Assembly (NCBI GenBank): GCA_024698555.1
Contig: JAILRI010000005.1
Span: 1-40,146, forward strand
Direction of reading: 5' to 3'
Length of the DNA: 40,146 bases
Origin: Lachnospiraceae bacterium
GTDB taxonomy: Bacteria; Bacillota; Clostridia; Lachnospirales; Lachnospiraceae
The notes under the pieces are model-generated. The model did not search any database. It was not told where the DNA came from and saw only the letters and a program-made list of their open reading frames with translations. Made by a program: the position numbers and the translations under genes. The first letter of the stretch is position 1, and each line of letters begins with the position of its first letter. Shown here in pieces: positions 6,898-15,115 of this stretch.

Positions 6898-8991
6898 GTG
6901 AAAAAACTGCTGATAGTGGAATCTCCGGCGAAAGCCAAGACTATAAAGAAGTTTCTGGGCAGCGGGTATGATGTGATCGCATCAAACGGACATGTACGCG
7001 ACCTGCCCAAAAGTACCATGGGAATAGATGTGGATCATGATTTCGAGCCCAGATACATTACCATCAGAGGTAAAGGTGAGCTCATTTCGGGACTTAAGAA
7101 AGCTGTAAAGAAAGCGGATTTCGTGTATCTCGCAACGGACCCTGACCGTGAAGGAGAAGCTATTTCATGGCATCTGGCCCAGCTGTTAAAGCTGCCTCAG
7201 GACAGGTATAAGAGGATCACTTTTAATGAGATCACTAAAAACGCCATAAAAAATTCTATAGGAAATGCCCGCGATATAGACATGGAACTCGTCGATGCCC
7301 AGCAGGCCAGGCGTGTACTGGACAGACTGGTAGGATATCAGATATCCCCCCTGCTCTGGGCGAAGGTTAAATCAGGTCTTTCCGCAGGAAGGGTTCAGTC
7401 TGTAGCATTAAAGATAGTATGTGACCGTGAAAATGAGATCAATGCATTTGTTCCTGAAGAATACTGGTATATAGACGTAAGTCTTTCCGGAAGCAAAGCA
7501 TCTGAAAAGCTTGTTGCCAGATTTGGCGGCAAAGACGGCAGAAAGATGGAGCTTAAGAGTAAGGCGGATGTGGACACCGTGTGTGAAGCGGTTAAGAATG
7601 CTGCTTTTAAGATCACAGATATCAAAAACGGTGAAAGACACCGCAAGGCTCCTCTGCCGTTTACTACCTCTACGCTTCAGCAGGAGGCGTCCAGGCAATT
7701 GAGTTTTTCCCCTGCTAAAACCATGCAGATAGCCCAGCAGCTTTACGAAGGAGTTGATGTAGCGGGGCATGGAACAGTCGGTCTTATCACTTATCTGAGA
7801 ACCGATTCGACCCGTATCTCGGAAGAAGCGGATAAAGCTGTAAGAGTTTATATCAGGGAACATTACGGAAATGAATATGAAGGCGCGGCCGGCGAGTCGA
7901 AGAGCTCATCCAAGAAAATCCAGGATGCTCATGAAGCTATAAGACCTTCATATATCGATATGGATCCGGCTTCAGTAAAGGAATCTCTGTCAAGAGATCA
8001 GCTCAGGCTCTATAAGCTTATCTGGCAGCGCTTTGTGGCAAGCCGTATGGAACAGGCCGTTTATGACACCGTATCGGTGCGTCTGGAAGCAGCCGGTTAT
8101 TTCTTTACCTCCGGTGCTTCGAAACTTAAGTTTGAAGGATTTATGTCGGTATATAAGCCTGAAAATGACGGCTCAGAGGAAGAAGACGGCGTGAACGGTC
8201 AGGACCTGTCATGGGTATCGGCCAATAAAGAAGTCAAGTGCAAAGAGATCAAACCCGAACAGCATTATACCCAGCCTCCCGCGCATTATAACGAGGCTTC
8301 TCTGGTCAGGACTCTGGAGGAACTGGGCATAGGACGTCCCAGTACTTATGCTCCCACTATTTCCACTATTGTTTCCAGACATTATGTCGCCAAGGAAAAC
8401 CGTAATCTGTATATGACTGAGCTGGGTGAAGCGGTAAACCAGATCATGAGCGAAGCATTTCCGGAGATCGTGGATGAGAATTTTACGGCGACCATGGAAA
8501 AGCTGCTTGACAGCATCGAAGAGGGGGACATAGGCTGGAAAACAGTTATCAGAAATTTCTACCCTGATCTTAAGAAAGCCGTTGATGCCGCAAATAAGGA
8601 TATTGAAAAGGTTAAGATTAAATACGAGGAAACCGATATAATATGTGAGCGATGCGGAAGGAAGATGGTCATTAAATACGGACCTCACGGGAAATTCCTT
8701 GCGTGTCCGGGATTCCCGGAATGCCGCAATGCCAAGCCTTTGCTGGAAAAGACCGGTCAGATATGCCCGAAATGCGGCAAGGGAGATGTCCTGATCATGA
8801 AAACCAAAAAAGGCAGGAGATTCTATGGCTGTTCATGCTATCCTGACTGTGATTTCGTTTCGTGGCAAAAACCTTCTGAAGGAAGGGAAGCTTCTAAAGA
8901 AACGGGAACAGCAGCTCCGAGCGCTGCGGATGTGGAGGCACAGCTGGGCATAGAAAAAGGCAAAAGTGTTAAAATAAAAAAGAAAAAATGA
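6898..8991 (+). CDS. topA: DNA topoisomerase I TopA
   Basis: TopA is a type IA topoisomerase that relaxes negative supercoils. I place the start at GTG 6898: GGAGGG lies 5 nt upstream and the protein then begins with the conserved KKLLIVESPAKAKTIKKFLG. The reading frame extends back to TTG 6802 but those codons match nothing in the family. The resulting 697 residues are of normal length. The Toprim domain includes ATDPDREGEAISWHL, the catalytic Tyr299 is in LITYLRTDSTRIS, and GRVQSVALKI is present. The C-terminus has two C4 zinc ribbons (about 580-680), a basic tail following. The dprA-topA order is as in Bacillus. Confidence 0.97.
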   Translation: MKKLLIVESPAKAKTIKKFLGSGYDVIASNGHVRDLPKSTMGIDVDHDFEPRYITIRGKGELISGLKKAVKKADFVYLATDPDREGEAISWHLAQLLKLPQDRYKRITFNEITKNAIKNSIGNARDIDMELVDAQQARRVLDRLVGYQISPLLWAKVKSGLSAGRVQSVALKIVCDRENEINAFVPEEYWYIDVSLSGSKASEKLVARFGGKDGRKMELKSKADVDTVCEAVKNAAFKITDIKNGERHRKAPLPFTTSTLQQEASRQLSFSPAKTMQIAQQLYEGVDVAGHGTVGLITYLRTDSTRISEEADKAVRVYIREHYGNEYEGAAGESKSSSKKIQDAHEAIRPSYIDMDPASVKESLSRDQLRLYKLIWQRFVASRMEQAVYDTVSVRLEAAGYFFTSGASKLKFEGFMSVYKPENDGSEEEDGVNGQDLSWVSANKEVKCKEIKPEQHYTQPPAHYNEASLVRTLEELGIGRPSTYAPTISTIVSRHYVAKENRNLYMTELGEAVNQIMSEAFPEIVDENFTATMEKLLDSIEEGDIGWKTVIRNFYPDLKKAVDAANKDIEKVKIKYEETDIICERCGRKMVIKYGPHGKFLACPGFPECRNAKPLLEKTGQICPKCGKGDVLIMKTKKGRRFYGCSCYPDCDFVSWQKPSEGREASKETGTAAPSAADVEAQLGIEKGKSVKIKKKK

Positions 8992-8992
8992 A

Positions 8993-9007
8993 AATTTTCA
9001 AAAAAAG
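8993..9007 (+). promoter_or_regulatory. Candidate CodY box upstream of codY
   Basis: The 15-mer at 8993-9007 matches 12 of 15 positions of the CodY consensus AATTTTCWGAAAATT. It begins one base after the topA stop. It overlaps the -35 (TTCAAA, 8997-9002) of a possible upstream promoter whose -10 is TATAAT at 9020-9025 with a 17-bp spacer. Autoregulation of codY is known in related bacteria. The region is AT-rich, so a chance match is possible. Confidence 0.3.
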
Positions 9008-9050
9008 CTGACATATGCTTATAATATTTTGATAATTTAACAAATATTTC

Positions 9051-9079
9051 TTGTTTTTTCAAAAGATATGTGTTATAAT
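9051..9079 (+). promoter_or_regulatory. Sigma-A promoter of codY (extended -10)
   Basis: TTGTTT at 9051-9056, a 17-bp spacer, and TATAAT at 9074-9079 preceded by TGT, an extended -10. The start would be near 9086, giving a short leader of about 35 nt before ATG 9121. It is a better match than the upstream candidate with -10 at 9020. Confidence 0.7.
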
Positions 9080-9120
9080 GACTAAACTACTACGGAGAAC
9101 ACATGTTGGGGGAAACAATT

Positions 9121-9888
9121 ATGAGCGTTCAGCTTTTGGATAAGACACGTAAGATCAACAAGCTTTTGCACAACAATAATTCGCATAAGGTGGTTTTCAA
9201 CGATATCTGCCTGGTGTTAAGCGACATTCTCGAGTCTGATATTCTGGTTATCAGCCGCAAGGGAAAGATACTCGGAATAAAGAACCGTACGGATTTTGAG
9301 CCGATCAATGAACTAATCATGGATCTGGTGGGGGGACATATCGATTCGGATCTCAATGAGAGGCTTTTAAGCATACTGTCCACGAAAGAGAATGTGAATC
9401 TTTCCACTCTGGGCTTTGAAAAAGAGGGAATTGAAAGCTACGTTGCCATCATTACGCCTATAGATATTGCGGGGGAGAGGCTGGGAACCCTGTTCCTGTA
9501 CAGGAAGAACCGTCCTTTCACCATCGATGATATCATATTGAGCGAGTATGGGACTACTGTAGTCGGATTAGAGATGATGCGTTCCGTCAATGAAGAAAAT
9601 GAAGAAGAAAATCGTAAAGTAGCCATAGTAAAGTCTGCTATCGGAACTCTTTCCTTTTCTGAGCTCGAAGCCATCAGGCATATATTTGCAGAGCTTGACG
9701 GAAACGAAGGAATACTTGTGGCTAGTAAGATTGCTGACCGTGTGGGTATCACGCGTTCAGTCATTGTTAACGCGCTGCGCAAGTTTGAAAGCGCCGGCGT
9801 TATAGAATCACGTTCATCGGGAATGAAGGGAACCTACATAAAGGTTCTGAACGATGTTGTTTTTGATGAGCTTAACAAACTGGAATAA
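9121..9888 (+). CDS. codY: GTP/branched-chain-amino-acid sensing pleiotropic regulator CodY
   Basis: CodY is a global repressor that binds DNA when GTP and isoleucine/valine/leucine are plentiful. The protein is 255 residues with ATG 9121 as start: MSVQLLDKTRKINKLL is the family N-terminus and a GGGGG run lies 8 nt upstream, so I rejected the ATG at 9103. An N-terminal GAF ligand-binding domain spans about 1-150. The C-terminal winged helix-turn-helix lies at about 190-250, with the recognition region VASKIADRVGITRSVIVNALRKFESAG. In Bacillus subtilis codY also sits directly before flgB and CodY represses the fla/che operon, so this placement may matter for flagellar control (inference). Confidence 0.96.
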   Translation: MSVQLLDKTRKINKLLHNNNSHKVVFNDICLVLSDILESDILVISRKGKILGIKNRTDFEPINELIMDLVGGHIDSDLNERLLSILSTKENVNLSTLGFEKEGIESYVAIITPIDIAGERLGTLFLYRKNRPFTIDDIILSEYGTTVVGLEMMRSVNEENEEENRKVAIVKSAIGTLSFSELEAIRHIFAELDGNEGILVASKIADRVGITRSVIVNALRKFESAGVIESRSSGMKGTYIKVLNDVVFDELNKLE

Positions 9889-9918
9889 CATCATAATACA
9901 AGGGATTGGTTTATGCTG

Positions 9919-9960
9919 AAAGGGATTTTGCATTTGCAGGGTCCCTTTTGTACTTTTTAT
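9919..9960 (+). terminator. Probable intrinsic terminator after codY
   Basis: AAAGGGA (9919-9925) pairs with TCCCTTT (9942-9948) around a 16-nt loop, followed by TTGTACTTTTTAT. The stem is short and AT-rich, so its strength is uncertain. It lies 30 bp past the codY stop and ahead of the flagellar promoter. Confidence 0.5.
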
Positions 9961-10007
9961 AAAAAATACTATATATTGTGTATCAATAAAATTTTTATAA
10001 ATATATC

Positions 10008-10036
10008 TTGTACTTGGAGCGTTTTGGGTGTATACT
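10008..10036 (+). promoter_or_regulatory. Putative sigma-A promoter of the fla/che operon
   Basis: TTGTAC at 10008-10013, a 17-bp spacer and TATACT at 10031-10036 form a good housekeeping promoter. It sits in a 221-bp AT-rich gap between codY and flgB, with an expected start near 10043 and a leader of about 67 nt. A poor CodY-like match (11/15) at 9990-10004 abuts the -35. No sigma-28-type promoter is apparent here. Confidence 0.6.
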
Positions 10037-10109
10037 TCTATTTTGAGAGTGCTTGGGTTTGAGGGAGCCTGTACGCAGTATAACAGTATCCAATGGAGGA
10101 GAGACAAAA

Positions 10110-10511
10110 ATGATCGGTTCAAATGCTTTTAACTATATCAATGTGCTAAACAAGGCGGCAGACGCGAGCTGGACCCGTAACAGCGTCATAGCCAACAATA
10201 TCGCCAATAATGATACTCCCCATTATAAGAGACGCGACATATTCTTTGAAGATTATTTGAAGGATGAGATCATGAAGGATTACTATGACGGCGGAGATCT
10301 GAACAAACGCGTTGCCAATGTCAATTTAAGCAAGCTCGGCGCAACCATCTATACCGATCAGAAGGAACTGAGCTACCGCTATGACGGCAATAATGTTGAT
10401 ATAAACACCGAAAATGCCAATCTGGCAGAGAACCAGATCAAGTATTATACACTGCTTGATTCAATGTCTCAGGAGTTCAGCCGCATCAAGTCGGTCCTGA
10501 ACAAGGGATGA
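10110..10511 (+). CDS. flgB: Flagellar basal-body rod protein FlgB
   Basis: FlgB is a proximal rod subunit exported by the flagellar type III system. The 133-residue protein begins MIGSNAFNYINVLNKAAD and has the rod/hook-family motif NSVIANNIANNDTPHYKRRD near residues 26-45. ATG 10110 is chosen because GGAGGAGAG lies 6-8 nt upstream; the open frame runs further back without conserved sequence. It is the first gene of the flagellar cluster and pairs with flgC 36 bp downstream. Confidence 0.96.
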   Translation: MIGSNAFNYINVLNKAADASWTRNSVIANNIANNDTPHYKRRDIFFEDYLKDEIMKDYYDGGDLNKRVANVNLSKLGATIYTDQKELSYRYDGNNVDINTENANLAENQIKYYTLLDSMSQEFSRIKSVLNKG

Positions 10512-10547
10512 CAGTGAAAAGCATATGAAAGTCAGGAGGTAAAATAT

Positions 10548-11006
10548 ATGGGAGCCGGTTTATTTAACAGCCTGAATATCAGCGCAAGCGGGCTTACCGC
10601 CCAGTCCCTGCGTATGGATACCATCTCGCAGAATATCGCGAATGTCAACACGACTCGCGATCAGAACGGCAATCCTTACAGAAGGAAGACTGTTGTTTTT
10701 GCGGAGAAGGGGATAGACGCATTCGGCTATGCTCTCGAACGTCAGGGGATCAAGAGAGCTACAGAGATCAACGGCAAGGGAGTGAAGGTCACTGCCATTG
10801 TCGAGGATCATGTTACCTCCATGAAGATGGTTTACGACCCGGCACATCCGGACGCCGATGAGGACGGGTATGTTTATTATCCCAATGTCAATACCGTGAC
10901 TGAGATGACGAACCTGATAGACGCGACACGCTCTTATGAGGCGAACGTCACCGCATTCAACGCAACCAAGAATATGCTGCTCAAGGGTCTGGAGCTCGGA
11001 CAGTAA
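10548..11006 (+). CDS. flgC: Flagellar basal-body rod protein FlgC
   Basis: FlgC is a second proximal rod subunit. The 152-residue protein has the N-terminal coiled segment FNSLNISASGLTAQSLRMD and TISQNIANVNTTRD typical of rod and hook proteins, and the C-terminal heptad region EMTNLIDATRSYEANVTAFN. CAGGAGG precedes the ATG. Length and order (flgB-flgC-fliE) match the Bacillus arrangement. Confidence 0.97.
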   Translation: MGAGLFNSLNISASGLTAQSLRMDTISQNIANVNTTRDQNGNPYRRKTVVFAEKGIDAFGYALERQGIKRATEINGKGVKVTAIVEDHVTSMKMVYDPAHPDADEDGYVYYPNVNTVTEMTNLIDATRSYEANVTAFNATKNMLLKGLELGQ

Positions 11007-11018
11007 AGAGGATAAAAT

Positions 11019-11399
11019 ATGAATACTACCGCTATTGATATAATGAATAAGCCCGGACTTAACGGGCTTTCACCGCTCAGCAGCGCCAAGAGCCTGGCAG
11101 ATCCGGGAAAGCTGACGATGCTTCGGCCCTATTCGGAATCAATTCTCAAGGATGAGCCGGAGGAAAAGAACGCTTCTTTTGATTCTCTGCTTGATTCGGC
11201 CATGAAGATGATCAAGGAGACCAATGATTATTCAAATGAAGCCGCGGAGGCGGAACTTTCCTATGCCATGGGCATAACCAACTCGACGCATGAGCTGCAG
11301 GTGGCTCAGATGAAGGCAAATGTTTCCCTGCAGTACACGGTAGCCGTTCGTAACGCGGTAATGGACGCCTACAAAGAGATCATGCAATTACAGTTCTGA
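11019..11399 (+). CDS. fliE: Flagellar hook-basal body protein FliE
   Basis: FliE joins the MS-ring to the rod and is among the first export substrates. The protein has 126 residues. The conserved C-terminal half carries FDSLLDSAMKMIKETNDYSNEAAE and the ending ELQVAQMKANVSLQYTVAVRN. The N-terminal 45 residues are variable, as is normal. It starts 12 bp after flgC with an AGAGGATA ribosome binding site. Confidence 0.95.
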   Translation: MNTTAIDIMNKPGLNGLSPLSSAKSLADPGKLTMLRPYSESILKDEPEEKNASFDSLLDSAMKMIKETNDYSNEAAEAELSYAMGITNSTHELQVAQMKANVSLQYTVAVRNAVMDAYKEIMQLQF

Positions 11400-11457
11400 T
11401 CTAAACGCCGCCCAATGAGCAAAAAATGCTGCAACAAGACAACATCGGAGGAACATC

Positions 11458-13068
11458 ATGCTTGAAAGGATCAGACAGATCCCGAAGCGGATCATAGAAA
11501 TGTGGAACAAGCTGACCAAAAGGCAGAAGATAATAACGGTCAGCTCTATCGGCGCGGTCATTATTACGCTGGTGATCCTTATCATTTTGCTGAACAGGAT
11601 CACATACGAGCCATTTGCTACCTATGATGATACCGAAACCGCAAGAGCGGTCATGGACGTTCTGAAAGAGAACAATATTGCCAACAGGATAGAAGACGAT
11701 CTGCTCACGGTAGACGTGGATGTTACAAAGAAGACTGAGGCAGGGCTGGCGATAGCGGGAAGCGTGGAACTCTCCGACGCAAGCATGATGACTCTGGAAC
11801 AGCTGCTGGACAATGATCTGTCTACTACCAATTCGGATAAGGCTCTGAAAAATAATCTGTATTACATCGGCAAGCTGGAGAAAGGTATCAAGGATACGAT
11901 AGCAGGTGTCGATGATGTACAGATATTCTATATTTACGAGGATTCTTCAAACAATATCCTGCAGCAGGCCAAAGAGGTAAGCTGCAGCGTTATTCTGACC
12001 ATAAATGAGTATTTTGACATAAGGAAAACTCCGGAAGCGCTGGCTACGGTAGTTGCGCACGCCATCGGCAATACGACCACCGAAAAGATAAAGATCATCG
12101 ACCAGACAGGGATCCTTCTCTTTGGCGATGACAAGGAAAATGATGATGAAGATATCCTGAACCAGAATCTGGCTTATAAAAAACTGGTCGAGAAATGGTA
12201 TAAGGATAAGATGTATGAACTGGCTATCAAAAACGGTTTTGTTGATGCCGAGGTGGTGCCGTCTCTGTCGGTAAACTGTGACAAAGAGTCCATTCTGTAT
12301 ACGGAATACCTTGCGGGTGAGGGGCTTGAACAGGGACTTTACAGCGAATATGTCAAGATTTCATCTGAGTCTACCGGCGTAGAAGGAGATATACCCGGTA
12401 CTGATTCCAATGATGAAACGGATTATTACATCCAGACCTCCAATACCGGAAACAGCTCCTATGAGGAGACCAGGATCAAATACACTCCCAGTGAAAGAGT
12501 TACCGAAACCGTCAAGGAATGGGGAGTGATAGACAATGCTTCTTCTTCACTGGGCGTGGTTTTGACCAGGGCTATCACCAGGACTCAGGAGGAGCTTGAA
12601 CTTCTGGGCCTGCTTGAGGATACCACTTATGATGAGTATGTGGCCAATAACAGCGAACGCACCCGGATAGACATTCCGGAAGAGTATTATTCGCTGTTTT
12701 CCGATGCCAGCGGTATTCCCGAGGACAGGATCACCATCATAGGCTATGAAACATACAAATATATACCCAGGGCTGAGGTTGAGAGCAATGTTTCGCTGCT
12801 CCTTGAGATACTGCTTGCAGTCCTGATCATCGGTCTGCTGGTATTTGTGGTGTTCCGAGCCATGAAACCGGAAGAGATCATAGAGACCGAGCCGGAGCTT
12901 TCGGTTGAAAGGCTGCTCGCAACCACCAGGGCGGATCAGAGTCTGGAGGATATCGAATTCGGCGAGAAGTCCGAGACAAGAAAGCTGATAGAAAAGTATA
13001 TAGACGAAAATCCGGAATCTGTCGCGGCCCTGCTCAGAAACTGGCTGAGCGACGACGGATGGGAATAA
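11458..13068 (+). CDS. fliF: Flagellar MS-ring protein FliF
   Basis: FliF forms the membrane-embedded MS-ring, the base of rotor and export gate. The 536-residue protein has a first membrane segment at about 23-46 (IITVSSIGAVIITLVILI). A YscJ/FliF periplasmic ring-building region follows. A second membrane segment lies near 441-463 (LLEILLAVLIIGLLVFVV). The cytoplasmic C-terminus ends VAALLRNWLSDDGWE, the FliG-binding tail. Ribosome binding site CGGAGGA precedes the ATG. The periplasmic central section is Asp/Glu/Ser/Thr rich and divergent. Confidence 0.96.
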   Translation: MLERIRQIPKRIIEMWNKLTKRQKIITVSSIGAVIITLVILIILLNRITYEPFATYDDTETARAVMDVLKENNIANRIEDDLLTVDVDVTKKTEAGLAIAGSVELSDASMMTLEQLLDNDLSTTNSDKALKNNLYYIGKLEKGIKDTIAGVDDVQIFYIYEDSSNNILQQAKEVSCSVILTINEYFDIRKTPEALATVVAHAIGNTTTEKIKIIDQTGILLFGDDKENDDEDILNQNLAYKKLVEKWYKDKMYELAIKNGFVDAEVVPSLSVNCDKESILYTEYLAGEGLEQGLYSEYVKISSESTGVEGDIPGTDSNDETDYYIQTSNTGNSSYEETRIKYTPSERVTETVKEWGVIDNASSSLGVVLTRAITRTQEELELLGLLEDTTYDEYVANNSERTRIDIPEEYYSLFSDASGIPEDRITIIGYETYKYIPRAEVESNVSLLLEILLAVLIIGLLVFVVFRAMKPEEIIETEPELSVERLLATTRADQSLEDIEFGEKSETRKLIEKYIDENPESVAALLRNWLSDDGWE

Positions 13069-13131
13069 TAGGCTCTGTGCATCTGTTACAGCCGGCAGCG
13101 GATATAAGAAACACTTTATAAGGAGTTTGAC

Positions 13132-14166
13132 ATGGCGGGCAACAACAACGGCGGCAGTTTAAATCTTGCGGAAATGAACGGTCTGCAGAAATCCGCGATA
13201 CTTATGATCGCATTGGGACCGGAACGTTCTTCAAAGCTTTTTTCCCATTTGAAGGAAGAAGAGATAGAGAGCCTTACCCTGGAAATAGCCAATACGAAGA
13301 GTGTGGATCAGGGAACAAAGGACGCGGTAATAGATGAATTTTATGAATTGTGTCTCGCACAGCAGTATATTGCAGAGGGCGGTATCGGCTATGCCAAGGA
13401 ACTGCTCGAAAAAGCTCTGGGTGCCGAGCACGCGATGGACGTTATCGGAAGGCTGACCGCGTCTTTACAGGTACGTCCTTTCGAGTTTGTACGAAAAACG
13501 GATCCTGCTCAGCTGTTAAACTTCATTCAGGACGAACACCCTCAGACTATCGCGTTGATCTTAAGCTACTTAAGCGCCGGGCAGTCGGCTCAGATCATCG
13601 GCGCGCTGCCGCCTGACAAGCAGGCTGATGTAGCAAAGCGTATCGCAATGATGGATCGTACTTCTCCTGATGTTATCCAGGAAGTTGAAAAGGTGCTCGA
13701 GAAGAAGCTGGCAAGCCTGGTAAATCAGGACTACACCATCGCCGGCGGCGTGGACGCAGTGGTAGAGATATTGAATACCGTAGACCGTGCGACCGAGAAG
13801 CACATACTCGAAACACTGGAGATCGAAGAGCCCGAGCTCGCAGACGAGATACGCAAGAAGATGTTCGTATTCGAAGATATCCTGCTGCTTGATGACAGGT
13901 CCATTCAGCGTGTACTTCGTGAAGTTGAGAACTCAGAGCTGGCTATAGCGTTGAAGAGCGCCAACGAAGAGGTCCAGGAGACCATCTTCCATAATATGTC
14001 TTCGCGTCTGGTACAGATGATCAAGGAAGATATGGAATTTATGGGACCTGTTCGTATGAAGGATGTTGAGGAAGCGCAGCAGAAGATAGTTAATGTTATC
14101 AGAAAACTTGAGGATACAGGCGAGATTGTTATTTCAAGAGGCGGAGGTGACGAGATAGTTGTCTAA
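13132..14166 (+). CDS. fliG: Flagellar motor switch protein FliG
   Basis: FliG is the rotor protein that contacts the stator and generates torque. The 344-residue protein has the N-terminal FliF-binding domain (LQKSAILMIALGPERSSKLF). The middle armadillo domain carries the EHPQTIALILSYL motif. The C-terminal torque helix FEDILLLDDRSIQRVLREVE holds the charged residues that face MotA. AAGGAG precedes the ATG. The last 8 bases overlap the start of fliH, which suggests coupled translation. Confidence 0.98.
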   Translation: MAGNNNGGSLNLAEMNGLQKSAILMIALGPERSSKLFSHLKEEEIESLTLEIANTKSVDQGTKDAVIDEFYELCLAQQYIAEGGIGYAKELLEKALGAEHAMDVIGRLTASLQVRPFEFVRKTDPAQLLNFIQDEHPQTIALILSYLSAGQSAQIIGALPPDKQADVAKRIAMMDRTSPDVIQEVEKVLEKKLASLVNQDYTIAGGVDAVVEILNTVDRATEKHILETLEIEEPELADEIRKKMFVFEDILLLDDRSIQRVLREVENSELAIALKSANEEVQETIFHNMSSRLVQMIKEDMEFMGPVRMKDVEEAQQKIVNVIRKLEDTGEIVISRGGGDEIVV

Positions 14167-15094
14167 TCTGATCAAGGCGAGTTCCATCACCTACAGCAAC
14201 GACGTCAGGACTCTCGACATGAATAAGAGGGCTGACGAATTTCAGGAGCTTTTTGCCAACGAATTTTACAAAACGAACGTTATCCCACAGCATGAACTGG
14301 ATTTTGAAGGACTGTCCAAAAGGCTTGAGGATGAAAAGGTTCTGACCGCGGATGATGTTGATTTTACCCCGGGACTGATCCTTGACAACCCCAAACGGGA
14401 CGAGCTGGACAGGGAGAAATTTGAAACCGAAGCGGCGACGCTTGAGGCGCGGCTGGCTGAGAAAAGACAGGAAATATCAGAACTTGAAGCAAGGATCAAA
14501 GAAGCCTCAAACGAAGCCCAAAGGATCGTGGATGAAGCAGGGGAACAGGCTGAGAACATTATAAATGAGGCAATCCAGAAAGCCGGTATGAAGACGGATT
14601 CCATCCGTGATGAGGCCAGACAGCAGGGACTGTCTGAGGGGCTGGCGGCAGCGGAGAATGAAGTAGCGCGCATCAGGGCGGAAGTCGAGCAGACCCGGGA
14701 ACAGTACAGGATGGAATACTTAAAGCAGGTGGAAGAAATAGAACCTGCTTTTGTCGAATTAGTGGTCAAATATGTCGAGAAGCTGACCGGAGTATACAAT
14801 GCCGATAAGGATGAGATCATCCTACATCTGATCGACGATGCGTTTAAGGGGATAAAAGGTACCCAGAATTTTATAATACGGGTTTCAACTGAGGATCTTC
14901 CGACGGTGTCAGCTTCAAAAGAGGCTCTCCGTGAGATGATAAGTGCCGATTCCACTCTTGAGATTGTGGAAGACAGGTTGCTTCAAAAGTCACAGTGCAT
15001 GATAGAAACAGAGTCCCGTATTTATGACTGCAGTCTGGACGGACAGCTTCACAGCCTTATTGAGGATATAAAACTGCTTGCCGAAAAGGATTAA
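14159..15094 (+). CDS. fliH: Flagellar export ATPase regulator FliH
   Basis: FliH binds and restrains the export ATPase FliI and links it to the C-ring. The 311-residue protein starts at TTG 14159, with a full-strength GGAGGTGA site 8 nt upstream, and overlaps fliG by 8 bp. It has a long Glu/Ala/Arg/Lys-rich coiled coil at about 95-195, then a globular C-terminal FliH/YscL domain (FVELVVKYVEKLTGVY). Position between fliG and fliI and domain pattern make the call good; the N-terminal 90 residues are not conserved. Confidence 0.92.
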   Translation: MSNLIKASSITYSNDVRTLDMNKRADEFQELFANEFYKTNVIPQHELDFEGLSKRLEDEKVLTADDVDFTPGLILDNPKRDELDREKFETEAATLEARLAEKRQEISELEARIKEASNEAQRIVDEAGEQAENIINEAIQKAGMKTDSIRDEARQQGLSEGLAAAENEVARIRAEVEQTREQYRMEYLKQVEEIEPAFVELVVKYVEKLTGVYNADKDEIILHLIDDAFKGIKGTQNFIIRVSTEDLPTVSASKEALREMISADSTLEIVEDRLLQKSQCMIETESRIYDCSLDGQLHSLIEDIKLLAEKD

Positions 15095-15115
15095 GCTGTA
15101 TTTGGAGCAGGATTT

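Noticed and set aside
2115-8650. CCGATATAAT-like sequences near 2116 and 8633 as promoters
   Set aside because: They lie within hisIE and topA coding sequence and have no matching -35.
9990-10004. CodY box at the flagellar promoter
   Set aside because: Only 11 of 15 matches in a very AT-rich stretch; not listed as a feature.
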